Shown here in pieces: positions 49,812 to 58,957 of a DNA stretch of 64,000 nt. Each line of letters starts with the position of its first letter. Position 1 is the stretch's first letter. This DNA is from Candidatus Janibacter merdipullorum. GTDB lineage: Bacteria; Actinomycetota; Actinomycetes; Actinomycetales; Dermatophilaceae. The translations under genes were made by a program, and so were the position numbers. Under the pieces are notes generated by a model. The model had not been told where the DNA came from. It worked only from the letters and a program-made list of their open reading frames with translations, and did no database searches. The stretch covers positions 44,852 through 108,851 of the forward strand of contig DXAR01000176.1 in NCBI GenBank assembly GCA_019116945.1, in the 5' to 3' direction.

Positions 49812-51071
49812 ATGAGCGCGCCCCGGTCCCAGACGAGGACACCGCCCCGCCCCGCATCGCTCGTCCTGACGACGGTGCTGCTGGCGCTGCTCGGGATGTT
49901 CGGGCCCTTCTCGATCGACACGGCCTTCCCGGCCTTCGCCGAGATGGGCGCCGACTTCGAGGTCTCCGACTCCTCGATGCAGCTCGTCATCAGCGCCTAC
50001 CTCGGCTCCTTCGCGGTCATGAGCCTCGTCCACGGCCCGCTGAGCGATGCCCTCGGCCGCAAGCCGGTCATGGTGACCGGCGCGATCGTCTACGCCCTCG
50101 CCTCGATCGGCTGCGCCCTCTCCCCCTCCCTGCCGGTCCTGCTCCTCTTCCGCGTCCTCCAGGGCGCCTCGGCCGGGGCCGGGACGATCGTCTCGCGCAC
50201 CGTCGTCCGCGACCTCTACGAGGGACCGGCCGCCCAGCGGCTCATGGGCTCGGTGGCGATGATCTTCGCGGTGGCCCCGGCCCTCGCCCCGATCATCGGC
50301 GGGTGGTTGCTCCTCCTCGGCCCGTGGCAGCTCGTCTTCTGGTTCCTCTGCGCCTTCGGCGCGGTCATCGCCGTCACGACGCTCACCCTGCTGCCGGAGA
50401 GCCACCCACCGGAGGCACGGACACCGATGCACCTCACGAGCATCGCCACGGGCGTCCTCCACGTCGCCCGGATCCGCAGCTTCCAGGTCCTCGCCGCGGC
50501 CCAGGCCTTCTCCTTCGCCGGGCAGTTCCTCTACATCGCCGCCGCGCCGATCTTCGTCGTGACCCTCCTGGGGAAGGGAGCGCAGGACTTCTGGGTCCTC
50601 TTCGTCCCCATGGTGGCCGGGATGATGCTCGGGTCACTCACCAATGCCCGTCTCGCCGAGCGGGTGAGCGGGCCCGGCCTCATCATCGGCGGCCAGGCGG
50701 TGGCGATCACCGGGGCCGTCCTGGGGCTCGCCCTGGCGTTGGCACCGGCGACCAGTGGGCTCCCCTGGGCGGTCGTCGGCCCCACGGCCATCGGCTTCGG
50801 CACCGGCATCTCGCTGCCCGTCTACCAGCTCGCCCTCCTCGATGCCGTCCCGCACGCCCGAGGGACCGCAGCGTCGGTGTCGACCTTCCTCATGCTCCTG
50901 CTCAACGCGGTCCTCTCGAGCGCGGTGGTCCCGCTCGCGGCGACCTCCCTGGCGCGCCTGTCCGCGACGAGCCTGGCCCTCCTCGTCCTGGGCGTCTCCT
51001 GCTTCCACCTGCACCGCGTCGCCACCCGGCGACCCACGCCGACCCCGCCCGCACTTCCGGAGGTGACCTGA
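49812..51071 (+). CDS. MFS transporter, Bcr/CflA drug-resistance type
   Basis: A 419-residue 12-helix efflux protein. It shows GMFGPFSIDTAFPAFAEM, the MFS motif A region GPLSDALGRKPVMVTG, RVLQGASAGAGTIVSRTVV and PALAPIIGGWLL, typical of the Bcr/CflA branch (multidrug, e.g. bicyclomycin or chloramphenicol). The actual substrate is unknown. The ATG at 49812 follows GCGAGGA. Its stop shares one base with the start of the zincin gene (TGATG), so the two are co-translated. Confidence 0.87.
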   Translation: MSAPRSQTRTPPRPASLVLTTVLLALLGMFGPFSIDTAFPAFAEMGADFEVSDSSMQLVISAYLGSFAVMSLVHGPLSDALGRKPVMVTGAIVYALASIGCALSPSLPVLLLFRVLQGASAGAGTIVSRTVVRDLYEGPAAQRLMGSVAMIFAVAPALAPIIGGWLLLLGPWQLVFWFLCAFGAVIAVTTLTLLPESHPPEARTPMHLTSIATGVLHVARIRSFQVLAAAQAFSFAGQFLYIAAAPIFVVTLLGKGAQDFWVLFVPMVAGMMLGSLTNARLAERVSGPGLIIGGQAVAITGAVLGLALALAPATSGLPWAVVGPTAIGFGTGISLPVYQLALLDAVPHARGTAASVSTFLMLLLNAVLSSAVVPLAATSLARLSATSLALLVLGVSCFHLHRVATRRPTPTPPALPEVT

Positions 51072-51454
51072 TGGTCCAGATCAGCGAGGAGGACTTCGAG
51101 TCCGCCTTCCGCGATGCCCTCGACGAGGTGCCGCAGGAGCTCCTCGACATGCTCGACAACGTGGCCTTCTTCGTCGAGGACGAGCCGGGGCCCGAGCACG
51201 CGGACCCGGGACTGGGCGCGGAGGACAACGCGCAGTTGCTCGGAATCTACCTGGGCACGCCCCTCACCGAGCGCGACGGTGGGTGGGCGGCCGGTGCCCT
51301 GCCCGACCGGATCGTCCTCTTCCGCGGACCGCTCACGCGCATGTGCCACGACCTCGAGGAGCTGCGCGAGGAGATCGCCATCACCATCGTCCATGAGGCC
51401 GGGCACCACGTCGGGATCGACGAGGAGCGCCTCCACGAGCTCGGGTGGGGGTGA
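51071..51454 (+). CDS. Metallopeptidase family (zincin-like, PF06262) protein
   Basis: A 127-residue minimal zincin with the zinc-binding ITIVHEAGHHVGIDEE (His-Glu-x2-His plus downstream acidic residues). It begins VQISEEDFESAFRDALDEVPQELL, a standard start of this family, followed by LGIYLGTPLTERDGG and LPDRIVLFRGPL. Peptidase activity has not been generally shown for the family. It overlaps the MFS gene by one base and ends 4 bp before the convergent L,D-transpeptidase stop. Confidence 0.88.
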   Translation: MVQISEEDFESAFRDALDEVPQELLDMLDNVAFFVEDEPGPEHADPGLGAEDNAQLLGIYLGTPLTERDGGWAAGALPDRIVLFRGPLTRMCHDLEELREEIAITIVHEAGHHVGIDEERLHELGWG

Positions 51455-51457
51455 CCC

Positions 51458-52657
51458 TCAGGAGAGGGCGCTCTGCTCCTGCCAGTCGGCGTAGGAGTAC
51501 TGCCACACGCCGATGCCCTCCGTCGGGAGGAACTCTCGGTCGGACCCGGTGAAGTCCACCGGGTCCCCCGGCAGGGAGTTCTCGTAGAACCAGCGGGCAT
51601 TCTGCGGGGCCATGTTGACGCAGCCGTGCGACACATTGCTGCTGCCCTGGCTGCCGACCGACCACGGGGCCGAGTGGATGAACTCACCCGTCCACGTGAC
51701 GCGGACGTTGAAGTCCGTGTCGACCTTGTAGTACCCGGGTTCCCCCTTCTCGATCCCGACCGTCTCGGAGTCCATCGTCATCTCGCGCTGCTTGTTGATG
51801 ACGACCTTCATCCCGGAGCGGGTCTCGGTCTCCTTGCCCGGCTTGCCGCTGCTCACGGGGTAGGTCTGGACCGTCTTGCCCCCACGGGTCACGGTCATCT
51901 CGTGGTCGGCGATGTCGACCGTGGACGTCTGCTCACGGCCGATGGTCATCGACCCGCTCGCGTCCTCACCGACCCACTTGTCCTCCCCGGTCCGGAAGCC
52001 GGTGATGGGGGCATCGACGGTGACCTTGGTGCCGGGCTCCCAGAAGTCCTTGGGCCGCCACATGAGCTGTCGGTTGTCCAGCCACCCCCAGGACCCCTCG
52101 ACCTTCGGGGTGGTCTTGACGGAGACCGCCTCCTCGATGGCCTTGCGGTACTCGGGATCGGTGACCTCGCTGTCGAACTGGATGCTCACCGGCATGCCCA
52201 CACCCACGGTCTGCCCGTCGTAGACGACGCCGTAGGTGGCGATGGTCTCCGGCTCGTGGGTGGTGAAGGTGCTCTTCTGGGTCGTCGACCCGCCCTCGGG
52301 CCCCTCCGCGGTCACGGCAACGGTGTACGTCGCATCCGGCCTCATCCGCCCGGTCGAGGACCACTTCTGGCCCTCGACCTCCCCTTCGACCTCGTGGCCA
52401 CCGGGCTCGGTGACGGTGACCTTCGAGAGGTCGCCGCGCATGACCTGGACCTCGATCGGGTCATCCGGCATGACGCCGGAGCTCCCCTTGCCGGGGCTGA
52501 CCTTGACCTCGGCCGCGGGCAGCTCCTGGCCCCCGGTGGCCGAGGAGCTCGATCCCGAGCCCTCCCCCGAGGGAGTGCTACCCGCGCAGCCCGCCATGAC
52601 GACGAGGACGACGACGGCACAGCAGAGGACCCGGAGACGGGTACTGATGACCTTCAC
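51458..52657 (-). CDS. L,D-transpeptidase lipoprotein (YkuD, Ig-like domains)
   Basis: Makes 3-3 cross-links in peptidoglycan. The 399-residue protein starts with a lipoprotein signal (LRVLCCAVVVLVVMAGC) and a Ser-rich linker, then two Ig-like domains as in mycobacterial LdtMt2 (VKVSPGKGSSGVMPDDPIEV; VVYDGQTVGVGMPVSIQF), and the YkuD catalytic domain with IHSAPWSVGSQGSSNVSHGCVNM (catalytic Cys in HGCVN). A C-terminal Trp-rich tail follows. GTG 52657 is preferred over GTG 52687 because GGGGGCAG lies just upstream and the signal peptide then has a normal length. It separates the two halves of the oxidase locus. Confidence 0.92.
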   Translation of the reverse strand: MKVISTRLRVLCCAVVVLVVMAGCAGSTPSGEGSGSSSSATGGQELPAAEVKVSPGKGSSGVMPDDPIEVQVMRGDLSKVTVTEPGGHEVEGEVEGQKWSSTGRMRPDATYTVAVTAEGPEGGSTTQKSTFTTHEPETIATYGVVYDGQTVGVGMPVSIQFDSEVTDPEYRKAIEEAVSVKTTPKVEGSWGWLDNRQLMWRPKDFWEPGTKVTVDAPITGFRTGEDKWVGEDASGSMTIGREQTSTVDIADHEMTVTRGGKTVQTYPVSSGKPGKETETRSGMKVVINKQREMTMDSETVGIEKGEPGYYKVDTDFNVRVTWTGEFIHSAPWSVGSQGSSNVSHGCVNMAPQNARWFYENSLPGDPVDFTGSDREFLPTEGIGVWQYSYADWQEQSALS

Positions 52658-52737
52658 GGAAGAACTGCCCCCCAAGAGAACATGCACGATGCGTCGCCGC
52701 CGAGGGGACGGGACGCACCGCGATCACACAACACGCT

Positions 52738-52774
52738 GGAAGGGGCCAGGACGCTCTCGCCCGTGGCCCCTTCC
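52738..52774. terminator. Hairpin after ctaF
   Basis: GGAAGGGGCCA (52738-52748) and TGGCCCCTTCC (52764-52774) form a perfect 11-bp stem with a 15-nt loop, 17 bp past the ctaF stop on the minus strand. It closes the ctaC-ctaD-ctaF operon. Confidence 0.65.
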
Positions 52775-52791
52775 GGTCGAGTGTACGCCTC

Positions 52792-53202
52792 TCAGTGGGC
52801 GTGCTCGCCCAGGTAGTACTCGAAGACCCAGCCACAGACCGCCCAGGCTCCGATGATGAAGCCGAAGGCCATGACCCAGCCACCGACGGCGACCCCGAGG
52901 AAGATCACGGCGGCGGCGAGCGAGAGCCAGAGCGGCCACCAGGAGTAGGGCGCGAAGGTGCCGTACGGGCCCTCCTGCTGGTGGATCTCGCCGTCCTCGT
53001 CGTCCTCCGGTCGGGCCGGCAGCTTGCGGGCGGCCGTCCAGAGGAAGAAGGCGATCATGAAGCCGAGCCCGGCGCAGAGCAGGAGCGCGACCCAGCCGAC
53101 CGGCTCCTCCCAGCTGGTCACGAGCCCGTAGGCGAGCCCGACGACGGCGAAGAAGATGCCGATACCGGCGAAGAAGATGGTCTCGACCTTGAGCGTCTTC
53201 AT
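52792..53202 (-). CDS. ctaF: Cytochrome c oxidase subunit IV, actinobacterial type
   Basis: A 136-residue small subunit of aa3 oxidase found only in actinobacteria. It has four predicted membrane helices (about 6-26, 35-56, 90-110 and 111-132), with a cytoplasmic acidic loop [20 protein letters not shown] and [14 protein letters not shown] 53202 overlaps the ctaD stop by 4 nt (ATGA). It is the last gene of the leftward oxidase operon and precedes a hairpin terminator. Confidence 0.93.
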   Translation of the reverse strand: MKTLKVETIFFAGIGIFFAVVGLAYGLVTSWEEPVGWVALLLCAGLGFMIAFFLWTAARKLPARPEDDEDGEIHQQEGPYGTFAPYSWWPLWLSLAAAVIFLGVAVGGWVMAFGFIIGAWAVCGWVFEYYLGEHAH

Positions 53203-54935
53203 CGGGTGACCTCATCCTGGCTCGTCGTGGCGGTCTTCTTCGCAACCCGGGCGCGGATCGCTGCGGGCGCGTACTCGGGGTGCATCATGTCGAAGACCGG
53301 ACGCTCGGAACGGATGGGCGGGATCGAGGTGAAGTTGTGCCGCGGCGGCGGGCACGAGGTGCCCCACTCGAGGCTGCCTCCGTAGCCCCACGGGTCGTCG
53401 ACCTCGACCCTCGGTGCGCTGACGTGGGTCTTCCACACGTTGTAGAAGAAGGGCAGGAAGCTCACCGCGAGGATGAGGGAGCCCACCGTCGAGATCTGGT
53501 TGGCGAGCTGGAAGTTGTCCTCCGGCATGTAGTCGGCGTAGCGGCGCGGCATGCCCTCGACACCCAGCCAGTGCTGGATGAGGAAGGTCATGTGGAAGCC
53601 GACGAAGAGCAGCCAGAAGTGCACCTTGCCGAGGAACTCGTTCAGCATCTTGCCCGTGAGCTTGGGCCACCAGAAGTACATCCCGCCGAAGAAGGAGAAG
53701 ACGATGGTGCCGAAGAGCACGTAGTGGAAGTGCGCGACGATGAAGTAGGTGTCGGTGATGTGGAAGTCCATCGCCGGGCTGGCCATGATGATGCCGGTCA
53801 GACCGCCGAAGAGGAAGGTCACGAGGAAGCCGATCGCCCAGACGAGCGGCGTGCTGAAGACGAGCTTGCCGCCCCACATCGTGCCGATCCAGTTGAAGAA
53901 CTTCACGCCCGTCGGGACCGAGATCGCCATCGTCATGATCGCGAAGAAGGGCAGGAAGACCTGGCCGGTGCCGTACATGTGGTGGGCCCACACGGAGACG
54001 GACAGGGCCGCGATGGCGATGGTCGCGAAGACGAGCGTCTTGTAGCCGAAGATCGGCTTGCGCGAGAACACCGGGAGGATCTCGGAGATCACGCCGAAGA
54101 AGGGCAGCGCGAGGATGTAGACCTCGGGGTGCCCGAAGAACCAGAACAGGTGCTGCCAGAGCAGCGCTCCCCCGCTCTCCGCGGCGAAGATGTGGCCGCC
54201 GAAGCGTCGGTCGACGCCGAGGCCGATGAGGGCCGCCGCGAGGACCGGGAAGGCCATGAGAATGAGCACCGAGGTGATGAGGACGGTCCACGTGAAGACC
54301 GGCATCCGGAACATCGTCATGCCCGGCGCGCGCATGCAGATGATCGTCGTGATGAAGTTGACCGCACCGAGGATGGTGCCGAAGCCGGAGAGGGCCAGGC
54401 CCCAGACCCACAGGTCACCGCCGATGCCGGGGCTGTACGTCGGGTCGGAGAGCGGCGCGTAGGCGGTCCACCCGAAGGCGGCGGCGCCACCCGGGGTGAG
54501 CAGGCCGGCAGCCGCGATGATCCCGCCGAACAGGTAGAGCCAGTAGGCGAACATGTTCAACCGCGGGAAGGAGACGTCGGGCGCACCGATCTGCAGCGGC
54601 ATGAGCGCGTTCGCGAAGCCCGCGAAGGAGGGTGTCGCGAAGAGCAGCAGCATGATCGTGCCGTGCATCGTGAACATCTCGTTGAACTGCTCGGGGTTGT
54701 CCACCACCTGCAGGCCCGGGGCCCACAGCTCGAGGCGGATCACGAGGGCCATGAGCCCGCCGAGGAGGAACCAGGCGAAGCTCGTGACGAGGTAGAGGTT
54801 GCCGATGACCTTGTGGTCGGTCGACGTGATGTAGCGGAAGAACTGCGTCCCCGCCCGCTCACGCCGCGCGATGGTCCGCTCAGAGGGCTGCTTCTCGTCC
54901 GTGCTGCGGGCGAGTGCGCCGGAGATGGCCGACAT
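53199..54935 (-). CDS. ctaD: Cytochrome c oxidase subunit I (aa3 type)
   Basis: The catalytic 578-residue subunit carrying heme a, heme a3 and CuB. Ligand motifs: [15 protein letters not shown] (heme a His), [15 protein letters not shown] (CuB His and the cross-linked Tyr), [11 protein letters not shown] (CuB His pair) and [10 protein letters not shown] (heme a3 and heme a His). The N-terminus is hydrophilic; the C-terminal Thr/Lys-rich tail is short. It is joined to ctaC by a one-base overlap and to ctaF by a 4-nt overlap, so the three are translated together. Confidence 0.96.
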   Translation of the reverse strand: MSAISGALARSTDEKQPSERTIARRERAGTQFFRYITSTDHKVIGNLYLVTSFAWFLLGGLMALVIRLELWAPGLQVVDNPEQFNEMFTMHGTIMLLLFATPSFAGFANALMPLQIGAPDVSFPRLNMFAYWLYLFGGIIAAAGLLTPGGAAAFGWTAYAPLSDPTYSPGIGGDLWVWGLALSGFGTILGAVNFITTIICMRAPGMTMFRMPVFTWTVLITSVLILMAFPVLAAALIGLGVDRRFGGHIFAAESGGALLWQHLFWFFGHPEVYILALPFFGVISEILPVFSRKPIFGYKTLVFATIAIAALSVSVWAHHMYGTGQVFLPFFAIMTMAISVPTGVKFFNWIGTMWGGKLVFSTPLVWAIGFLVTFLFGGLTGIIMASPAMDFHITDTYFIVAHFHYVLFGTIVFSFFGGMYFWWPKLTGKMLNEFLGKVHFWLLFVGFHMTFLIQHWLGVEGMPRRYADYMPEDNFQLANQISTVGSLILAVSFLPFFYNVWKTHVSAPRVEVDDPWGYGGSLEWGTSCPPPRHNFTSIPPIRSERPVFDMMHPEYAPAAIRARVAKKTATTSQDEVTR

Positions 54936-55843
54936 CAGTTCTCCTCATCCTGGCGCGCCTCGGAGTCCAGGAGGTCCGTGTCGCGCTCGTTGATCTTCTC
55001 GCGGTTGAGGTCGTTCTCCAGGAGACCAGTCTGGCCCTTGTCCTCGAGCTCGGCCATGTGGGCGTCGTACTCGTCGCGCTCGACGACCTTGACGTTGAAG
55101 AGCATCTGACCGTGGTAGGCGCCGCAGAGCTCGGCGCACTTGCCCTGGAAGGTGCCGGTCTCGGTCGGCGTCACCTGGAAGCGGTTGACGATGCCGGGGT
55201 TGACGTCCATCTTCTCGAGGAAGGCGGGCACCCAGAAGGAGTGGATGACGTCGCGCGAGGTGAGCTGGAACTCGACCCGCTCGTCGACCGGCAGGTAGAG
55301 GGTGGGCAGGTTCTTCTCGTGCCCCTCCTTGCCGTCGAGGGGGGCCATGTGGCCGGCCTCGTGGACGTTGTCGTCGACGTAGTTGAAGTCCCAGCTCCAC
55401 TGCTTGCCGACGACGTTGATCGTCGTGTCCGGCTCCTGGGAGACATCGGTGAGCTCGTGCTGCGCCTGCTGGTTGTAGTAGAAGAGCGCGCCGACCATGA
55501 GCATCGGGACGACCGTGTAGAGGATCTCGAGCGGCACGTTGTACTGCAGCTGGACCGGCAGCGAACCGTCGTCGTCCTTGCGGCGGCGGTAGGCGACCAT
55601 GCACCACAGGGTCAGGCCCCAGACGAGGACGCCGACGGCGAGCGCGGCGACCCAGGACCAGATCCAGAGGTTCTCGACGTGCGTGGACTGCTCGGTGATC
55701 CCCTCGGGCAGGTACCCGTTCTTGGGATCGGTGTTGACGCCGACCGCGCTGCAGGCCGAGACGGCCGAGATCGCGACGACGAGTCCGATGGCACCGATAC
55801 CCCGACGCGTACGCCGGGAGGTCGTGCTCGAAGACACAGGCAA
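54935..55843 (-). CDS. ctaC: Cytochrome c oxidase subunit II, lipoprotein
   Basis: A 302-residue CuA-bearing subunit. A lipoprotein signal ends VSAC (Cys31), two membrane helices follow (about 60-82 and 103-123), and the CuA site has His201 in DVIHSFWVP, Cys236 and Cys240 in [12 protein letters not shown], His244 and Met247. It accepts electrons from QcrC. The start codon is TTG 55843 (AGG 6 nt upstream) or GTG 55837; both give near-identical signal peptides. TAATGT at 55886-55891 (minus strand) is a possible -10 box. The C-terminus is charged and cytoplasm-like in composition but should lie outside. Confidence 0.94.
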   Translation of the reverse strand: MPVSSSTTSRRTRRGIGAIGLVVAISAVSACSAVGVNTDPKNGYLPEGITEQSTHVENLWIWSWVAALAVGVLVWGLTLWCMVAYRRRKDDDGSLPVQLQYNVPLEILYTVVPMLMVGALFYYNQQAQHELTDVSQEPDTTINVVGKQWSWDFNYVDDNVHEAGHMAPLDGKEGHEKNLPTLYLPVDERVEFQLTSRDVIHSFWVPAFLEKMDVNPGIVNRFQVTPTETGTFQGKCAELCGAYHGQMLFNVKVVERDEYDAHMAELEDKGQTGLLENDLNREKINERDTDLLDSEARQDEEN

Positions 55844-55927
55844 GGGGCACCTACTACTGGTCCGAAGTGTTCAGAAGACAGCCTCACATTACCGCAGGTA
55901 CGACGGCGATCAGGCGAAGGGTGGCAC

Positions 55928-55933
55928 TAGCCT
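55928..55933 (+). promoter_or_regulatory. -10 box TAGCCT for the leaderless desulfurase-like gene
   Basis: TAGCCT ends 6 nt before GTG 55940, again the leaderless geometry. Confidence 0.5.
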
Positions 55934-55939
55934 GCATGC

Positions 55940-57121
55940 GTGGCGCAACAATCGGATTCGTCCCCCTCGAACCCCGCGTCGGTCCCCTCTGCGGAGGGGC
56001 TCGACGGGCTCCTCGACGCCACCCCCGGCCCCCTCCATCCCGCGGCCGCGGAGACCTGGCGAGCGGCCGGCCGGTTGGCCTGGGCGGACCCCACCGCACG
56101 GCATGCTGCGGGGCGGCGGAGCCGGGCCCTCCTCGACCGCGCCCGAGCGGTCCTCGCCGAGGGTCTCGACGTCCGGCCCGAGGAGGTCACGCTCCACGCC
56201 AGTGGTGACCAGGCGGCCCGTGCCGCCCTCTCCGGCGTGTCGCGGGGGCGACGGCGGCGCACCGGCGCTCCCGTGGCGAGCGCGGTGGAGCACTCGGGCC
56301 TCCTGCGCTGGCTCCGCGCAGGGCCCACCCCACCCACGGAGGTGGCCGTGACCGGGAAGGGGGCGGTGGACCTCGCGGCCTGGCGGACGGCGATGACCGG
56401 GGAGACCCCCTTCGCGGTCCTCCAGTCGGCGAACCACGAGGTTGGGACCCGCCAGCCGCTCGCGGCCGCCCGGGCCGTCGCCGCCGAGCACGGTGTCCCG
56501 CTCGTCGTGGACGCCCGGGGCACGGTGGGACGGGAGGCACCACCGACGGACTACGACGTCCTCGTCGCGGAGTCCGCGCTCTGGGGAGGACCCCGCCTCG
56601 GCGTCCTCGTCGTCCGGACGGGCACCCGCTTCGTGCCGCACCACCCGCCGAGCCCGCACGAAGGGGGGTACGCCCTCGATCCCGTCGACGTCCCCACGGC
56701 CCTCGCCGCGGCCGAGGCCTGGCAGCAGGCCGAGGCCTCGCGCGAGGAGGACGGGCAGGTCGCCCGCGATCTCGTCGCCCGGGTTCGCGCCGCTGCAGCG
56801 GCCATCGACGCCGTCGACGTCGTGGGCGACCCGGAGGACCGGGTCCCGCACATCTGCACCTTCTCCATCCTCTACGTCGACGGGGAGACGATCGTCGACG
56901 AGCTGGCCCGTCGCGGGCTCGCCGTGGGATCCGGGTCAGCCTGCACGGCCGACACGCTCGAGCCGAGCCACGTCCTCGCCGCGATGGGCGCCCTGACCCA
57001 GGGCAATGTCCGGCTCGTCCTCCCGCTCGGGGCGGTGTCCCCCACCCGCACGGAGGACGTCGAGCGCCTCTGCACGCTGCTGCCGGAGGTCGTCGAGACC
57101 TGCCGGCGGCGGCTGGGCTGA
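55940..57121 (+). CDS. Cysteine desulfurase-like aminotransferase class V fold, PLP lysine lost
   Basis: A 393-residue protein of the IscS/NifS family by layout: an EHSGLL His loop (residue 118), QSANHEVGTRQPL, PLVVDARGTVG (PLP-contact Asp191), and the Cys loop VGSGSACTADTLEPSHVLAAMG with Cys335. But the segment that should contain the PLP-binding Lys (GHK in IscS) reads AESALWGGPRLG, with Leu214 at the Lys position, so it probably cannot form the Schiff base. It may be a scaffold or regulator near hesB. It is convergent with aat and divergent from ctaC. Confidence 0.78.
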   Translation: MAQQSDSSPSNPASVPSAEGLDGLLDATPGPLHPAAAETWRAAGRLAWADPTARHAAGRRSRALLDRARAVLAEGLDVRPEEVTLHASGDQAARAALSGVSRGRRRRTGAPVASAVEHSGLLRWLRAGPTPPTEVAVTGKGAVDLAAWRTAMTGETPFAVLQSANHEVGTRQPLAAARAVAAEHGVPLVVDARGTVGREAPPTDYDVLVAESALWGGPRLGVLVVRTGTRFVPHHPPSPHEGGYALDPVDVPTALAAAEAWQQAEASREEDGQVARDLVARVRAAAAAIDAVDVVGDPEDRVPHICTFSILYVDGETIVDELARRGLAVGSGSACTADTLEPSHVLAAMGALTQGNVRLVLPLGAVSPTRTEDVERLCTLLPEVVETCRRRLG

Positions 57122-57131
57122 CCCCGGCCCC

Positions 57132-57854
57132 CTAGGACACGGCGCCGAAGTTGATCGCCGGCGCCCCGAGCGCGTCCGGCAGCCGGGCGAGGTACTCCCG
57201 GCGGTGGACCTCCTCGACGCCCATGGACCCCAGGTGGGGCGTGCGCCACTGGACGTCGATGATCCGACGCGGGTCACCGTCGGCACTGATGATCCGGTCG
57301 AGGTGGACCAGCGCGGTCTTCGACGCGTCGGTCGCGTGGTGGAACATCGACTCCCCCGCGAAGAGGCCGCCGATCGCGACCCCGTAGAGGCCGCCGACGA
57401 GCCTGCCGTCCGGGTCGCGCACCTCGATGCTGTGCGCCCAGCCGAGGGTGTGCAGCTCGGCATAGGCCGCGGCGACGTCATCGGTGATCCAGGAGCCCTC
57501 CCGGGACGGGTCGGCGCAGGCGGCGACGACCTCGGAGAAGGCCTCGTCGACGGTCACGGTGAACCGGCGCATGGAGCGGCGCAGGGACCGGGACACGTGC
57601 GCCCGGCCCGGCTGGAGCACCCCGCGCCACGTGGGGCACCACCACCCCATGGGTGGAGACCCCCCTTCGCCCAGGCCCATGGGGAAGATCCCGAGGCGGT
57701 AGGCCGTGACGAGGGAGGAGGGGTCGAGGCGGCCGCCGATCCCGACGACCTCCGCCTCGTGGCCGGAGGCCACCGACTGCAGGCCGGCGCGGAGGTACCC
57801 CGCCCAGAGGGCGGTCCCCCCGGTGGGCTCGATCGGCGGGAAGGGCGCGCTCAT
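57132..57854 (-). CDS. aat: Leucyl/phenylalanyl-tRNA-protein transferase
   Basis: Adds Leu or Phe to proteins with N-terminal Arg or Lys, marking them for the ClpS/ClpAP N-degron path. The 240-residue protein shows the family core: LVTAYRLGIFPMG, WWCPTWRGVLQPG, SRSLRRSMRRFTVTVDEAF, GSWITDDVAAAYAELHTLGWAHSIE, GGLYGVAIGGLFAGESMF and IIDVQWRTPHLGSMG. ATG 57854 lies 21 bp after the kinase stop, probably in one transcript. It ends 10 bp from the convergent desulfurase-like gene. Confidence 0.94.
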   Translation of the reverse strand: MSAPFPPIEPTGGTALWAGYLRAGLQSVASGHEAEVVGIGGRLDPSSLVTAYRLGIFPMGLGEGGSPPMGWWCPTWRGVLQPGRAHVSRSLRRSMRRFTVTVDEAFSEVVAACADPSREGSWITDDVAAAYAELHTLGWAHSIEVRDPDGRLVGGLYGVAIGGLFAGESMFHHATDASKTALVHLDRIISADGDPRRIIDVQWRTPHLGSMGVEEVHRREYLARLPDALGAPAINFGAVS

Positions 57855-57875
57855 GCCCGGCTGCCGGCTCCCCGC

Positions 57876-58865
57876 TCAGGGGCGCGGGCAGCGGATGTGC
57901 CCGGAGATGAGGTCGGCGCTCTCGCTGCCGTAGGCCTCGGCCAGACGCTCGAGGAAACGGGCGGTGCCCAGCTCGTACTCCTGCGTACCAACGGTCTCGA
58001 TGACATAGGTCGCGAGCATCGAGCCGAGCTCCGCCGACTCCCGCAGGGGCAGGCCCTCGGCGACGCCGGTGAGGAAGCCGGCGCGGAAGGCGTCACCGAC
58101 GCCGGTCGGGTCGGCCTTCGTCACCTCGCGGGCGGCGCCGACGACGATGTCCTCGTCGAGGTCCTTGCCGGAGATGCGCACGCCGTCCTTGCCGAGGGTC
58201 GTGACCCGGTAGGAGACGCGGGAGTTGATCTCCTCCTGGCTCCAGCCGGTCTTCTGCGCGGTGAGGTGGGACTCGTACTCGTTGGTGACGAGGTACTCGG
58301 CGCCGTCGATGAGCTCGCGGATGAGTCCACCGTCGCCGAAGGCGAGCTGCTGGCTCGGGTCGGAGACGAAGGGGAGGCCGCGGGTCCGGCACTCGGCGGT
58401 GTGCCGGCGCATGGCCTCGGGGTCGTCGGGCCCGACGAGGACGAGGTCGAGGCCGCCGAGGCGGTCGGCGATGGGGGCGAGCTCGATGTCCCGCGCCTCG
58501 GTCATGGCACCGGCGTAGAAGGTCGCGATCTGGGCCATGTCGTCGTCGGTCGTGCAGACGAAGCGGGCCGTGTGCTGGGTGTCGGACACCTTGACCGAGT
58601 CGCAGTCGACGCCGTGCCGCTCGAGCCAGCTGCGGTAGTCGGCGAAGTCCTCGCCGACGGCACCGACGAGCACCGGCCGCTGACCGAGGTTGGCCATGCC
58701 GAAGGAGATGTTCGCCGCGACCCCGCCGCGGCGGATCTCGAGCTTGTGCGCGAGGAAGCTCACCGAGATCTTGTCGAGCTGGTCGACGACGAGCGAGTCG
58801 GCGAAGCGACCCGAGAAGGTCATGAGGTGGTCGGTGGCGATGGATCCGGCGATGGCGATGGGCAC
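57876..58865 (-). CDS. PfkB-family carbohydrate/adenosine kinase (Rv2202c type)
   Basis: A 329-residue ribokinase-fold kinase. It has IAGSIATDHLMTFSGRF, the family motif IRRGGVAANISFGMANLG, and the C-terminal catalytic ADPTGVGDAFRAGFLTG with the anion hole and Asp base. The M. tuberculosis homologue at this position (Rv2202c) is an adenosine kinase, so the same activity is likely here, though a sugar substrate cannot be excluded. GTG 58865 lies 6 nt after TAGGGT, so it is leaderless. It is followed by aat 21 bp later. Confidence 0.88.
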   Translation of the reverse strand: MPIAIAGSIATDHLMTFSGRFADSLVVDQLDKISVSFLAHKLEIRRGGVAANISFGMANLGQRPVLVGAVGEDFADYRSWLERHGVDCDSVKVSDTQHTARFVCTTDDDMAQIATFYAGAMTEARDIELAPIADRLGGLDLVLVGPDDPEAMRRHTAECRTRGLPFVSDPSQQLAFGDGGLIRELIDGAEYLVTNEYESHLTAQKTGWSQEEINSRVSYRVTTLGKDGVRISGKDLDEDIVVGAAREVTKADPTGVGDAFRAGFLTGVAEGLPLRESAELGSMLATYVIETVGTQEYELGTARFLERLAEAYGSESADLISGHIRCPRP

Positions 58866-58871
58866 CGGGCC

Positions 58872-58877
58872 ACCCTA
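58872..58877 (-). promoter_or_regulatory. -10 box TAGGGT for the leaderless PfkB-type kinase gene
   Basis: TAGGGT on the minus strand, exactly 6 nt before GTG 58865. The -35 region would fall inside the adjacent hairpin. Confidence 0.5.
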
Positions 58878-58890
58878 CAGACGGCGACAT

Positions 58891-58934
58891 GACGAAGGGC
58901 TTCCCCACCTGCTCGGGTGGGGAAGCCCTTCGTC
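58891..58934. terminator. Perfect 19-bp hairpin after hesB
   Basis: Arms 58891-58909 and 58916-58934 pair perfectly with a 6-nt loop (TGCTCG), 23 bp past the hesB stop on the minus strand. The stem base again is GACGAAGGG/CCCTTCGTC. Confidence 0.8.
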
Positions 58935-58957
58935 GTGCCGGGCGCGAGGCGCTCGGC

